The notes: a model not told the origin generated them from the letters alone. A stretch of 64,000 nt of DNA from Quercus robur (GCF_932294415.1 NC_065536.1:59359354-59423353), one strand, 5' to 3'. Shown: positions 33,232-47,321, counted from the first letter of the stretch. Numbers and translations: made by a program.

Positions 33232-36200
33232 GTGATGAGTGAAATATCACAGTCTTAAAGTTAAAACAAAATGCACCTTTTATGAACAGTACACGCGTTA
33301 AGTGAAATATCCCAGGTTGTAGCAACCCGTTTCCTTAAGAGATGTGGTCCATGAACAATACACGCATGTAGTGTTTTATTGAAACAATGTGTTTAGGTTT
33401 CTGTTTATGCGTTTCAACTGAAGTTGCTGCATTTATTTAGTGGGCACTGTAGCCGTGGGTCCCACTGTGTTTAAAACGCAAATGCACGTTAGCCGTGTTT
33501 TAGCTCTATCCAAACACTCACTAAGAAATGCACATTAGCGTTACATAACGACACTACATGTTGGAAATACACTTCTTACCTATCATGTATTTATCTCATA
33601 CTTTTTGTATTTATCACCTTTTTTATATGATAATCAATTATTTATATATTGTGTTAATGGAAACATAAGGCAATTATGGTCATTTCACATAGAGTTTTGT
33701 AGCAAAAATTTTATTCATTTGACAAAGATGATAGACATTTTAATCAATTGATTTAGAATGCATATAAAAAATAAGATATGTACATGGAGTATTGGAGGAA
33801 ACCATATGTTTGGAATTTGAATATTGTATAGAACTTTAAATTAAAATAGCGGATGCTTTAAAGTATAAATGAAATCATGAGATATCATGTTGATATTAGG
33901 GAGTACAAGCGTTTTAAGACAAACTTGCATTCAAACACTGCTTTTAGAGGTAGTCACTGTAGGATATCTACCAAAATAGTTCATAATCAGAGGCATTGGT
34001 AGGTAAAATAAATATGATAATTGTTTTTTGGGTTTAGAGTATTTCAAGAGGTATATTTGTTATTAGGAAGATATATACTACTTCAACAGGTTGAAATGTG
34101 GATAATTTTACAATAATTTTAATTACATGGATGACTTGAGACTTGAAGACGTTGTTAGAGTTTTTTAATGTCATGGGCTAGCATAGTCATTGTTTTACTT
34201 TTATCTATATACTAAAACATGGATTAGTTGAAATGTATTTTAGTGAACAATTGTTAGATCCAATAGTGGATAGTAATCACCATTCAGTACTAGCAGATAG
34301 TGATCAATATTGTGTATTTGTTTGGTTAAAGGTAGCCTTTAATGGGACGGGCTTGCAATTTTAGTTTTCACCGTGGAAAGTTTATACCCTCTACTTGTTA
34401 TAGTATTGGTTTTTCCTATTAAAATCAATACACTCTTATACTCTCTATAACCCATATATATACACATATTTGTATTGTAGTGGGCTAAGTGTGTGCCCTA
34501 AATACGGAGAGAAAGGAGCAAATAAAGACATGTAGTTCTCTTTCATCCATCACACACATAGCCAGTCGGCCAGTCTTAGCAAGGGATTTGTGCCTTATTT
34601 TCTCATTCTCGTGCGGAATTCCTCAGATGTGTATCAACTTATTAATTTGTTACAAATCTATGCTAGTGATTCTAGAAAGTCTAAAATGTTATATTATCCT
34701 ATTTGATATTTGGATACATCATTGAAGTTGTTTTCAACATGTGACATGCTAGGAAGATCTAGATTAAGCACTCCTTGGTCACCATGGTCTAGAAGATCAG
34801 TTTTACTAAGTAAGGTGTGTTTCTTTCACTTTCACACCTTATAACTTAGCTTTTGAACTTAGATCAAAGGTTGTAGAGTGATGTTCTATTTATTAGATTT
34901 TCACATTGCGTATAATGTAACTAGGGCCAACGTCATGTACTTTTTTTATATTGTACTTAGGAACAAATCTTTGTAAATTTTTTTTTATAATGTAAATTAA
35001 TTTATTTTATATTTATTGTTATTTTTTTTAAAGAAAATATGTGGCGACTTCATATAAAACCCTTAATTTAGGGAATCATTTAAAGTAGAATTTTTATTTG
35101 AATGAATATTATTGCAAACTCACCCATTTAAGATGGATTTGGCCCACTGAGTCGTGGCTCTCACACATACCAATGGGCCTTATGTGCTTCTTGTAGAGGA
35201 GAAATGATTGGCTCATTTGTTATTTTGAACGAGTCCTATGTTGTTGTTGGTTTTTTATTTTAAAACGTGAACATTTGGTTTGTTTGAGTATTGAGCCTCA
35301 TTATGGACCATGTTAGCATTCCCCCCATAGATATGTGAAGTCATGAAGCTAGATGTTTATTGCCAATTCATGTCCCCCCAAAAATAGATCAAGATTCAGA
35401 GTTCTTAACGAGAATTTATCAAGATTCAGAGTTATTAGCAAACATTATTAATGAGAATTTATGAATTAAGTTATACAATATTCAATCTAACCTCACCTAA
35501 TTTAAATTCACAGAGAAAATAAGCACATGAATATCTACATCAAGTCAACTTCTCGTACATTGTATAAAACATTGAATTCATCTAAGCTTTTCTTTTTCTT
35601 TTCCCTTTTTAAAGAAAACAATTCATCTAAGCTTATCTCAAATCACTACAAAAGATACAATTTATTAAAGCCTTGATATACTCCAACTGTGTTGTGCCAA
35701 ATAAATATTAAAGCATTATTGGGTTTTAGATATAACTGCTTTTTTTTTTTTTTGTATGAAATATATTCATTGACAATTTTCAATAAGGTTACAATAGTTA
35801 GTGTCAAAATGTCAAAAGTCTTATAACTTAATTGATTCACACCTCCTCTTTTGTCCATGATCTCCAAGATTCAAATCACACCTCCATTGTTGTAACTATT
35901 GAATTATTGAAAAAATAAATAGTGCCAAAATGATGCAAAGTTCAATGGACCTATATCAAGTCCTTAATATGTTTTTTTGTCTTTTTTTTTTCATGGATTC
36001 GAAATCTAAATAATGAAGGCCTGTAATTGGTCTATTAATAAAATAAAATATCTATTACACATCTAAAAATAAAATTTTTATTTATTTTTATTTGAATATT
36101 TAGAAATCTATACAAAAATATACCGCTAACCCTACAACTTGAATTAACCCATAATATTATTTTCATGATATATCTTCATTAAATGCCTATTGCTTTAGGA

Positions 36201-37500
36201 ATAGACACCGAACCTATGCTATTTTTTCCCATATTTTTGCCTATGTGGTCCAAGCCACATATCAAACTCATGGGAAATTTCGAGAGTTATGATTTGAAGG
36301 GTAATGAAGGATTTCTTTTTACCTATTTTGAGGCCCAATCGGTTGTTTTGCAAATAGGTATGGAGCATTTACAACACCCATGAGCTCACGAGTAGTGCAT
36401 TATGTAGATGTTAGGCACTAGTGAAACTTGTTTTCATTTTCTAGATGCACACTTACCTCTGACAATAAGTCAAGCTTGAGCTTATTACTAAGTTATTATA
36501 TGTTTAAATTTAATTCATCTTTTTTGTTGGTCAAACAAGTTACAATTTGTTCTTGAGTTACTTAATTAAAATTTATTTACAGAACTATAGTTGCAATTAC
36601 ATTGCTTGAATCGATTTGATATAAATGTTACAAACTTATATAATTAAATTCACTAACTTTGTATTTTTAAAACTTAGATATGGTTTTTATTATGAAATAG
36701 ATTATTTATATTATCAATAAATTTTTCCTTAAAAAAATATTATCAATAAATTATAAATTTTAATTTGAGATTTTATAAACTTATTTACAAATTTACATAA
36801 TTCAATTTCAAATTTATAAAAATCTATTTTGGACTCGGCCAACAAGGTTTAATGCCTAATTGAGATTTCCTTTTAACGTTGTTTATTCTTCTTGGAGACT
36901 TAAACTCTAGTTCTTGTTCCTCCACCTTACAAAAATTTATATTTGTAGAGTGACCATCACGCTAGTGGTGTATTTATTTATTTTAAAGTTAGTCATAGCT
37001 CACAATGTTTTTGTTGCCTGAAGATCATGGTGGGATACTATGATCCCCTGGGCCTTCCCGGGCAGGAATAAAACAAGCTCAGTGCTTACTATTTGGGCTG
37101 TAATGCCTCACTTGGGTCCATTGTTTTAGGCCCTGTAGGATTAGAGAAACCCATCATAATGGTAGGTGCATGTGAGTGTAAGTATTATGGCCCTATTAAG
37201 GGTTAGCCCACTATACTGCATTGAGCCCTTCAGAGCACTTGCATGAAGCTATCCATTGTTGTAGGTGGACCCGTAAATGCATCCGATTTGGACCACATTG
37301 AGGGTTGATCCAATGCTGAAATTTGTAAGAGAAAACCGTATAGCTGGTCCAATCCATATTTTCATCAGACACTTTATAAATTTCAGGTCCACGTTCACAT
37401 CCTAACAAATTTGAAAAACCCAATCCATTTAAATTCAAAACCAAAATTCACTCATCAACGTAATGTTTTTCTGGGCACCTCTGAACAAAATGGGCGTACA
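33232..37500. other. AT-rich intergenic DNA, no gene seen
   Basis: Includes MITE-like sequence to about 33528, homopolymer runs and scattered short open frames without domains. About 36990-37450 is GC-richer and may be an old LTR fragment. Nothing here supports a gene. Confidence 0.5.
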
Positions 37501-37554
37501 AGCTTCTAAGCCATAAATGCTATTTTGTTTCACAATCTCGTACTGTCTTCTTTT

Positions 37555-37804
37555 AGAGCACTAGCATTGGTCGTAGTAAAAAGCTATATTGCTATTTTTA
37601 AAGCATCGGTATTGAAGAATGCTACTCTATCCTATTTTACCATCTTAAAAAGTTACTTTATCAATTATACCATACCATTTTACAATAAACCCTACATCCA
37701 AAAACTCTATTATTTTACTTTTTTATTAAAATATTATTTTTTAAATCTTTCTTTATTATTTCTTTCACATCATCATTTTTTTTCAACTAAGGGGTGGAAT
37801 AAAA

Positions 37805-37842
<38 letters not shown>

Positions 37843-38009
37843 AACATAGTGCTACAGTACAATTTTAAGTTTAGAATTGTACTGTAGTACTATTGCAAAA
37901 AATTTTGCAATAGTGTGGTATAACATTTTTTGATGCAAATGTTTTTTAGTTATGAAATGCCAAAAAGACCTTAGATATGGCATTAGTATTAGCATTATGC
38001 TAATGCTCT
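37555..38009. mobile_element. MITE with AGAGCA(C/T)TAGCAT ends
   Basis: The left end AGAGCACTAGCATTGG is mirrored by AGCATTATGCTAATGCTCT on the right. An (AT)n-T(n) tract lies within. A further AATGCTCTTA end at about 38368-38377 suggests a second or nested copy. No target duplication could be fixed. Confidence 0.45.
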
Positions 38010-38496
38010 TATCACCAAATACCAAAATGTGGCTACATTGGTAGAGCCAAAGCCATATTTGTTGGCCCTGTAGCTACTGTGCATAATGTATAGTGCATAG
38101 CTACTTTTGGTTGTGTATGGCAGCTTATGTAGCTCATATGTAAAAATTAAATATTATTAAATTGTTGTGTTCACATTGTTTTTAATAAAAAATATCTTTT
38201 GGTTGTGTTCACACTGCTTTTTAATGATTTTTTTTTTATATTATTTTAATCAAATAACTAAAAATATAGATCAATTGATGTTAAGTGTATTATAAAGTGA
38301 GAAGGTAAAATAGATAAAGTAACTTTTTGTGGAACTATATTACTAAATTTATGGCTCCATCAATGTAAATGCTCTTAGTAGTTGACATGTAAGATAATCT
38401 TGACAGGTTCAATACATAGGAGTACTAGATGCAAACCAAGTGTTGGTATTATCTTCTAAGCCATATGCTTATTTTGCTTCACAATCCTGTATTGAT

Positions 38497-38867
38497 TCAC
38501 TGGATTCGGAGATTCTCTAGGAACATTGGCACCACTACTGGTCTGCTTGCTGAATTGGGCCCTTAGGGATGGACTAAACCTTTGTATTAGCATGAATCTT
38601 GAAGCTGTAGAAATTGAAGTAGATGCTAAAGCTATTGTGGATTTGATTGCAAATGATAATAGCTCTAATTGGTTTATCTCCTTTCTCATTGATGATTGCA
38701 GGATCCTTGCTTCCCAAATTCCTCATAAGAAGATTGGTCATTGCTTCAGAGAAGCTAGTAAGTGTGCGGATGCCCCTCCTATAGGGGTTGTTGATGTTTT
38801 TAATTCAGACTTATTCAAATTGTACTCTAATAGGTTTTGTCTTGGATCTTTTGTTGTTGCTTAGTTT
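38497..38867 (+). pseudogene. LINE RNase H-like (RVT_3) C-terminal remnant
   Basis: The region encodes FSRNIGTTTGLLAEL, then after a frameshift ALRDGLNLCISMNLEAVEIE, VDAKAIVDLIANDNSSNW, IDDCRIL, IPHKKIGHCFREASKCADA, ending SFVVA and stop at about 38862-38864. Order and motifs are those of the RNase H domain at the C-terminus of plant L1-like elements. The typical 3' UTR start (T-run, then GTGTGTTTATCAAAAATAAAAAAG) follows. The reverse transcriptase is absent, so this is a 5'-truncated and frameshifted copy. Confidence 0.75.
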
Positions 38868-38869
38868 TT

Positions 38870-39785
38870 TTGAATTCATCGGTGTGTTTATCAAAAATAA
38901 AAAAGACATGTAGTCAAAAGTGAACACGTATCATAATCTTGATAAATCCAATGTATAGTATGCAAACCAAATTCTATTATAGCTATTTAATGGATTGCAA
39001 CCTGAACGCATATAAGTTAGCACAACTGAAGCCTCTTTGGAAAATTATCGTGAAATGGCATCAGTGGAATAGAGGAAACAAAAAAAATTGAAAAAAAAAA
39101 AAAAAAAAAAACTAAAAACCCCCTTCAATTTTTATGTTTATAACTTACGCCTTTGAAAGGCCTCGTAGTGCATGTAGTAGTGACATATCCGGCTCTCTTC
39201 TATGGGAAAAACTTGTTAGTGGTTTTTATTGCTTGCTTAATTTAAAAAGAAAAAGAAAAAAAGAAGAAGAAGAAGAAGCTTCATTGAGTTCTTTCTAAGA
39301 TCAAAATTACACTGAACTAGAGGTGGATAGCATTACGGTGGATGGGTCCATGAGATGGTCAAATAGGAGAGTTGCGGTGACATTGAGCATCATTTAGGTA
39401 CTGATGCATATGATGAGTGATTAGTGATTACTATTACATGGGTCCCGTATGAGGAATATAAGCTCAAAGTTCTACTGAATTATAGGACTCCAAGGCCTCT
39501 CCACCTCACACCTTAGCCAAAAGACCGAGAAAAGTTAGGCCATCTAATTTGTCTGTCTTTACAGAAGACAGTTATCTTTGAGAATTATATGCACGCCAAA
39601 GATTCTCCTTAGAAGGAGCATCATCTAATTTGTCTGTCTTTACGAAATGTGATACGCGCGTGTTGCCAAGATCTTATGTGCTACAGTGCTAGGCTATGCT
39701 TAGTATAACTTAGTTCAGGGGAAAAAAAAAGAAAGAACAAAAACAAAGTTCCTATTATAGCCAAGTGAGAATAGTATCTTTTACG
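38870..39785. other. Intergenic DNA
   Basis: Holds an A-run near 39092-39110 and a GAA microsatellite near 39255-39278. No gene seen. Confidence 0.5.
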
Positions 39786-39789
39786 GTGT

Positions 39790-40417
39790 TTTATGTTTGT
39801 AGTTTGATCTTTGGTTGGAGTGAAAATAGAGAGGATGAAAAATAGAGGAGAGAAAATAGGAGAGATTTTAGATAGAAAGGGTGTTTGATTGGAGTGATTT
39901 TGGAGGAGAGAAAATGGTGGAACCCACCTATTTTCTCCCATGACCCACCATTTTTCAGCTCCCCCAAATTGGAGAGAAAATGGAAAGGAGAAGTGATTTA
40001 ATAAAAATGACATTTCTGCTGCTCTCCTAATTAAAGTAAATTCAACGTTAACACTTTTTTCTTTCCCTTTTTTTTTCCCTTTTATGGGTTCTTTGTCTGA
40101 CGCTGAACCTTGCTTCTTTTTGTTTAAAATCTTTTTTTTTTGGGCTGTCTTTGGTTTCATTGAACCTTTTTCTTCCTGGGTTCTTTGCTACTCACATTTA
40201 CATAGAATTAGTTTTTTCTTTTTATTTTTCCTTTATAAAATGTTTATATAAAATAAGTTATATAATAAGGGTATGAGAGTAAATTTATACAAACTCTACT
40301 TTCTATCCTTCCACTTTTCCACCCTCCAACCAAACACAAATTAGAGAAATTAAAATCTTTTCTATCTCCCCACTTTTCCATCTTCTCGCTTTTCCTTCCT
40401 CCTAACTAAACAGACCC
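39790..40417. mobile_element. GA/CT-rich inverted-repeat MITE
   Basis: The left arm has TTTGGTTGGAGTGAAAATAG and repeated GGAGAGAAAA units. The right arm, inverted, has CTATCTCCCCACTTTTCC, then CCTCCTAACTAAACAGACCC. The subterminal units are repeated. The minus-strand open frame crossing it is low-complexity and not considered a gene. Confidence 0.4.
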
Positions 40418-42408
40418 TTAAGGCCTATTTCCCCTCTCCTTTTTTTAAAGTATTTTTTGTATATATGTTCTATTATAGAGATTGGTTTATAATATACCTT
40501 TTTTTTTTTTTTTTTTTGGGTTGAACTTTTTACCTGTTGCTCTTGTGGCTCGAATTGAGGCCCCCGTGTTGTAACATCTGGCTCAACTCCAACCAGTGGT
40601 GATTATTTTCGAATGGTTAAAAATCTCCTAAGCTACTACCCGAACCCCTTCTCTCCACCTCGACCCCTAGGTACTTGAGAGGTGCCATCAGACCAATGTG
40701 TCTTGGCATTGGTTTATGTACTTGAGATCTACAAACAAATACAATGCATTCTTGCAATCACATTAATAGAATATTGTAAATACGATTTGTATTTGACCTT
40801 TTGCATAGACAAAGCCCTAAAAATCTCGATGAAGGTGATTGAGGCATTTGATTTACTATGACAGTGATTCTGGATCTTTTCATATAAGGGGATGAACTTT
40901 CCTTAACATTCTGAGAAGTTGAAAGCGAGACACCAACAATAGGCAAAGTGAAACAAAACGTGCACTCAAATGTGATTTAACTATGAAGAGGCCGAGAAGC
41001 ATTGGTCATTACAGAGACCTCAATAGTGAAGGCACATAAAAGTCATAAAACATCAATGGATTGAATTCAAAGAAAACAGTTCAGTACACCTTTCAAAATT
41101 CAAACAGAAACAACAAAATTCTGTCATTATTCTCTCCAGTCCAGCGCAGAAAACTAAAATAAAATTGAGCTCAATCATTGAATACGCATTGGTGGGAAAG
41201 TAAGTAAAGCTTTGTAGTCCATAATATTCATTGTTGACAACCAAAAATACATATATCTATTTCAATCAGTACGTATCTTTTAATAGAATACATATTTCTC
41301 TGACAACTTAAAAAAATAGTAGTAATTATTAACATCTTAGGATATTTGTTTATTTGTTAGCTTAAATGTAGCTATTTGTAGGTCCTTTGTATTATTTCGT
41401 CTGTTGTGTATTTTCATAAAGGCACTGACATAGCATAATTGTCACCTTCTTTTAGATCTGCAACTTTATAGTCTATATTGATAGAGACAAATGCTTAATT
41501 CATTTATAGCAATCACAATAAAAATTAAAAAAAAAAAAAAATCTCTTGCTACATAGGCTACGTTGAGATGAAGCCAGAAACAGAGAGGTCCATGATTGTT
41601 GTTTTTCTGCAGAATCCATGTGGAATTATGAAGGCTAGCTGATGATGATATTGGGCTAACTAACCCTAAAATACAAGCTATATAGCAGCGTCCAGACAGA
41701 GCCACCACAATGAATGATTGGCCCACCCGCAGGTGTAGTGCTATACGACTCTTAATTAATTAACAATGTAGTAAGTACAGGTCCACCACATAGCTAGTAG
41801 CCCCAGTTCATGCAAAATTGCAATCTATGAACAGTGTATACCCTATAGTATATTCCATATTTATAAAATTATATGTAATCCTTTGTTAGCAAAAAGAAAA
41901 AAAAAAAAAAAAAAACTTTGTAATTGTGTTTTGCCAGAAATTTTTATTAATTTTAAAATTTTAAGTGCAAGTGTACAACTGTATTTTTGCTTCACACATT
42001 TTTTTAATCCCAATAAACTATAATAAACTCTTCCACACACAAGCATTTATTTTAATTCGGCTGCAAATTTTTTATTTTTTATTATTTTAATCGATAAAAT
42101 ACTAAAATCTATATTGTTGTCGCATAAAAAATTTGGAGTTTGAACCTACGTACACCAAAAACTAATTAATACCTTAACCTGATGATAATAAGCAATCAAC
42201 ATGGAGCGGACTCTATATATTTAAAATACTATCATATCTATTAAAATAAAATGTCATTCTCTCTACAACAAATAAAAACTTAATTAAAATTTTAAGTGTC
42301 TCATTAAGTTTAGATAAAATTTGTTAAATATACATTTCTTTTATATGAATTTTCTTTTATTAATTTGCGCATCAAGGGCCTACTACTAGTATGTTACTAA
42401 ATATAAGA

Positions 42409-42439
<31 letters not shown>

Positions 42440-43100
42440 TTTTTGGGGTCAGTTATTTCATAATAATACATAATGAAACAAGGAGAATGGATCAATTAAC
42501 TTATTACTATAAGATTCCCCTCCAAAAAAAAAATTATTATAAGAATATCATGTTGTACTTGTACATGCACAAAAATGTTACTTTTGACGACATAGAAGTG
42601 ATTCTCAAGGAATTGAGTGCTGAAATACACATCTCCAGATGAATTCCATTAACCCAGATGAAATACACATCTTCCATATATATATATTTCTAACTATCCA
42701 AAATGAACATTGATTTTAGTTTAATATGTCCCATGTGTCATGAACATTATCCATATCATATATCATTGTTCTTTGAAGATGTAAACTAATCATGTGTATC
42801 ATATTTCACGGATCATGTATCTTTCACTTTATTCCATAGTTGTTTTCATAGATAATGTTCATCAAGGATTGAGTATATATGTAAGATCCAAGACCATTGA
42901 ACATCAATGTGACACCCATCACTCAATTAGGCATGCATGTATGGGACGAATAAGACAATGCCACATGATTCAATTCCATTAATTGGACCATATATGCCAA
43001 GTGTCACATGGCAACATGTCAAAGAAGACGAAGTAATTAAGGAATGTTTTCCTGTGTATATCTATAACTCATTGATTAATAGTTGAATAATACTAGAGAT
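40418..43100. other. Intergenic DNA with SINE-like scraps
   Basis: About 42060-42190 holds a B-box-like TTTGAACCTACG and sequence similar to 48010-48110, suggesting a degraded SINE-type repeat. (AT)n-T(n) lies at 42409-42444. No gene recognised. Confidence 0.4.
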
Positions 43101-43250
43101 ACAAACTATTTTACAAAATTTTTTACAAATTATTGATGTGGTGAGTAATTATTGGTAAATGAAAAAATAATATTAATAGTAGGCTTAAATGTAAACCAAT
43201 AAGAGGTTGACCACGTTAACATATTGTAAAAATGTTGTAAAATAGTTTGT
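43101..43250. mobile_element. MITE, fold-back family A (copy 3)
   Basis: ACAAACTATTTTACAAAATT on the left is mirrored by TTGTAAAATAGTTTGT on the right, and the interior is non-coding. Same family as 3401-3556 and 29481-29640. Confidence 0.55.
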
Positions 43251-44480
43251 GGCCGTAACATTACTCTTAATAGTTTATCATCTTCCCCTAAAACCCAAAA
43301 AATAAAGGGTCAGGCTTAGATTTAGTGTTCAATAGTACTAGACCTATTGAGATAATGATATATGTCTACTTTTAGACACGTATCACCATCTGACTGGATT
43401 CAGTGCACTAGATGCACTTGACTTAAACCAAGTCCATATATATTGAATAAATATGACAGCTTAGCTGCATTGAAATTGTTCCTCCCAAAATAAAAACTGC
43501 ATGTGAGAGTGTCACCCGGGAAGGGAAATACGCATGGGAAAGCAGTACAATGATATTGACAATGGTTCTATGGTTTTGGTCTACATTTTTGGCTTCCCCA
43601 TGTGAAGGCCTAGCAATCCAAGAACAAGTTTATCAGATGGGGTCTGCTCCTCAGTCAAACAACATGGAGATGGACCATAAGGCCCCCATTGTATACACAC
43701 ATTTTACTCCACATATAGAGAGCCTGTTATATTCATCATTAATTATTGCAAGTCAATCATTTGTCTTGCCCATGATTTTTGAATGGAAAGTAAAAAAAAA
43801 AAAATAGGCTGACAAAGAATTGAGCTGCAATTCAATCAATCAATCAATACTCCCTAGTTCTTACTGGATTTGATTTTAGTTCTTTAAAATAGAAACTATA
43901 GAATTTGAGCCTATGTGATCACTCTATAATAATTGTACTAGGCTTAACATATGCTTATGGTAGTATAGGTGATCATATTATCTAGGTGATTAGTGAGGTG
44001 GTTATCTTGGTTCTCACATTGAGTATTAAAGAGTGACTTAGTAAAAAACTAAGAAAATTAAAACGGACATTTAGCGTAAAATACAACTATAATTAAAAGT
44101 TATTTTGGATTCAATTTGAATTATGATTATACTTGGACTTTAATATATTATATATGATCTTGCCATCAAAGCAAAGCAAAGCAAGATAGCAATGGGTTGA
44201 TTTAAATCTTTATACTTTATAGTACTTGCCATAAATTACAATTTCAAAGTCAAGGTGGTGGAATCCAACATGCTCATGGGAGAATAAAGTCACAAGAAAT
44301 ACAAAGATATACAATCTAAAGCCTAAGCTCATCCAAATGATATATATATATATATATATAGTCTATTAAAAAAAATGAAAAACAGATTCCCTAGAGAATA
44401 AAGTCACAAGACCTACAAACTACAAAGTAAAATCAATAATACAAAACTGCATAGAAAAAATATGTAGTCAAAGTACTGTG
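43251..44480. other. Intergenic DNA, no gene recognised
   Basis: An 85-codon open frame at 43550-43807 has no recognisable domain. (AT)n lies near 44340-44360. Confidence 0.5.
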
Positions 44481-44585
44481 GCAGAAGCCTTGGCCATCAG
44501 ATGGAGACATGGGAGCCTTCAAGTAGCAAAGTTTATGGGGTGTTCCAAGATAATTATAGAAACAGACTCCAAAAACTTGTTTTGA
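44481..44585 (+). pseudogene. Short RNase H-like (RVT_3) fragment
   Basis: Reads AEALAIRW, then LQVAKFMGCSKIIIETDSKNL, then stop at 44583-44585. The AEALAI helix and the ETDS strand, with its catalytic-type Asp, are typical of RNase H-like domains in plant LINEs. Only this piece remains. Confidence 0.55.
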
Positions 44586-45522
44586 TGCACTGAACATTTA
44601 AGTCCAGTGGGACATAGACCTCCTGAGTCCTGATCAAGAACATGAAAAATCTTAGCAAATTGTTCTGTAGCTGCTCCTTCTACTGGGACCTGGGGGTGAA
44701 TAGGAAAGCCAATGAAACTGTTCACATCCTCAGCAACAATTGGCTGTGAACTCAAATAGTTTTAGACTGGTTTTTCCGATTGCCTTTTCCTCTTCAGTTA
44801 TGTTCTCTGCACTAAGGACTCCTGTAATACTTTGATGATTTTGTTTTTAAATAAATATAAGGGTTTTTACTGATGCATATATGGTAAACTATTTTAAGAA
44901 ATTTTTAAAGAAAAAAAGAAAAAATGATAACTTACCTGGAACGTGTATATATATGTGTGTATGTGTATGTGTATGTGTTTGTGTGAGTGTTCATTCTTTT
45001 CTTGAGTAAACAATAAAGAAAAGATGATGAAAGAAGTGCGTAGAAAGGTATAAGTAGAAGTTAGAACAAAGCGTGCATCTTCTTTTGCTTTTTCTGATCT
45101 TATTAAACCGCATTATATGCTAAATGGCCCATCACGTCTTTGTCTGCATTGTCACGTGAGTATGAAAAAAGAAGCATTTTAATACCACCATTTGTATACT
45201 TTTTTGCTTTAGTTAGATCCCACGACCCCCAAGTAAATATTTTTATGCCGTAGAACTTTTATCTTTACGCTAATCTCTATTGTATGATAATTGTTTTTTT
45301 TTTTTTAATTTAAATTTTCAGATTAAAACATTAATTATATTTTAGTGTTGGCAAGATTTGACTTCAAATTTGTTATTTAATGACAAAATATTTTATCAAT
45401 TAAACTAACTGAAACTCATAAAACTATTCATTTATGATTTAATAAGAAAAGAATAATAGAACTAATGTAACTAAAATCATATTATATAATAAAAATTAAA
45501 TTTTAAAATTGTGGTTGTACTA
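44586..45522. other. AT-rich intergenic DNA
   Basis: (GT)n-like tract near 44942-44985. No gene seen. Confidence 0.55.
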
Positions 45523-45534
45523 AGGGATTATCTT

Positions 45535-45729
45535 CATCCCTTGTGAAACTGTTTTAGTGGTAAAAAACTCTCCAACTCCTCATCTTGTAAGTCTGAGGTA
45601 GAGAGTTCAAGTATTGAAACACCCTATTAATTGTGCGGATTGTCTCACGCTATTTACAAATAAAGTTTAGTTGGTTGGGAATGGTAAATTCACTTGAGAG
45701 CTCCATTTTTTTTTTTTTGGCTAAAAAAT
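45535..45729 (+). mobile_element. SINE with perfect 12-bp target duplication
   Basis: AGGGATTATCTT occurs at 45523-45534 and 45730-45741, flanking a 195-bp insert. The insert has a tRNA-like head with an A-box-like TTTAGTGGTAAAA and a B-box-like GAGTTCAAGTATTG about 55 bp on. A T-run and a short A-rich end come before the second repeat. This is the structure of a tRNA-derived SINE. Confidence 0.75.
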
Positions 45730-45741
45730 AGGGATTATCTT

Positions 45742-47271
45742 TTTTAGTTGTATAGGGCTACACTTTACCTGCACTAAGTGTCCATCATTTACTATAAAAT
45801 TTGGTAAATAATATTATCAATATAGTTTATTTTAAGTCCGACTCTATAATCATTTATTTTTCAAAAATATTACTCCGATTATAGCTCAACCAAAAAAAAA
45901 AAAAAAATCAAGAATTATGAAATGAAATTGAAAATATTCCGATGAAAACCCAATTATAAAAATTTAAGAAATTTAAAAGGTGTTTCATTTGTTATTTTAA
46001 ATTATTTTATAATTTATTAATTAATACTTGATTGATGATATAAAACTTAGTCTTGCACAATTTGAATATTTGCCATGTGATTTAAAATAATTTTTATTTT
46101 TTTCTGGGCTTATAAAAAGAAAGATCAAAGGAAGAGAAATTCACCAAAAGAGATCGAGGTCCTTAAAGGTTCTTCTTCAAACACTTTTTTTTTTTTTTTT
46201 TATGGCCCTTCTAACACTTTGGTAGTTAGAAAATAGAGAGTATGATATCATTTTCTATATGGATGGGTTGGAAATTAAGAGTAGCCTTTAGTAGGGATTC
46301 ATGATGCAATTAAACTGACTAGCTACCACGTACCATATTTTTTATGATCACTGATCAGGTCGGAAAGAGTACCAGTTATCTTATTGTTGATGAAAAGACG
46401 TTTGTCCTAACTGATTCCTTTTCCACAATATGAAAATTGGTTTTATTCATTAAAAACCATTGTACTCAAAGCCCACGTTTAACATTTCGGCTAACAACAA
46501 CGCATTATGGAAGTACTATATAGCCACAAGGTCTTTCATTTTTTACTGTAATTGGTTTTTGGCTGCAGATTTAGGAACAAACCAAACGGTATATTATGTT
46601 TCATCTCTAATTTTTTACTAACTTTTTTCTTTTTATAGAGTTTCAACTTATAATATTTGCTTATTGTACTTATCATCTGATCAAGACATTAATTGATTGG
46701 TTTTTGGTATAAATGGGCATTAAACTCTAGTTTTTTATTTAACTATTAGAAATTTTATCTATTTTTGAAGTAAGTGTAGTTTCATCTCTAAATTTCATTT
46801 GTCTGTTTGTGCTCTTTAAATATGATTTTTAGGAAATTTGTAAGTGAGAAATGATGCGAAAACTATGACATGATTAATCAGAAAGTTAATTCTCTTTTGT
46901 GTCTTTTTCATGCAGAATTTCAATCATGTTACTATGTAACTATGTAAGTAACTTGATCCAGTATCTAGCTACGATATAATAAAAAAATAAAAAGGTTAGC
47001 TTGCACTACAATTAGAAAGTTAGGGCATCCAAAGACTACAAATTTAGGGGCATCTTCGTTAACCTAGTTATCCCAGTCAATGATTTAAGTTTTACACTTA
47101 CCATCTGCCTTTTATTTATTTATTGAGGTTAAAATATCCTCTGCCTTCTAGGCAATGAGATGGGGCAAAAAGCTGCACCTACATTTGCAAAAGTTAATTG
47201 AGTGCATCTTCTTTTAGAAATTATTATTCTATGCTAAAGTAAATATAAAAATGGCTACCAATACAATGCTC

Positions 47272-47321
<50 letters not shown>

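Noticed and set aside
39681..40160. 159-codon minus-strand frame
   Set aside because: Lys/Ser/Phe-rich low-complexity translation of an inverted-repeat MITE; no domain.
42600..42900. Possible microRNA hairpin (inverted GAACATTATC / GATAATGTTC)
   Set aside because: The arms are short, far apart and interrupted, and no known miRNA sequence was recognised.
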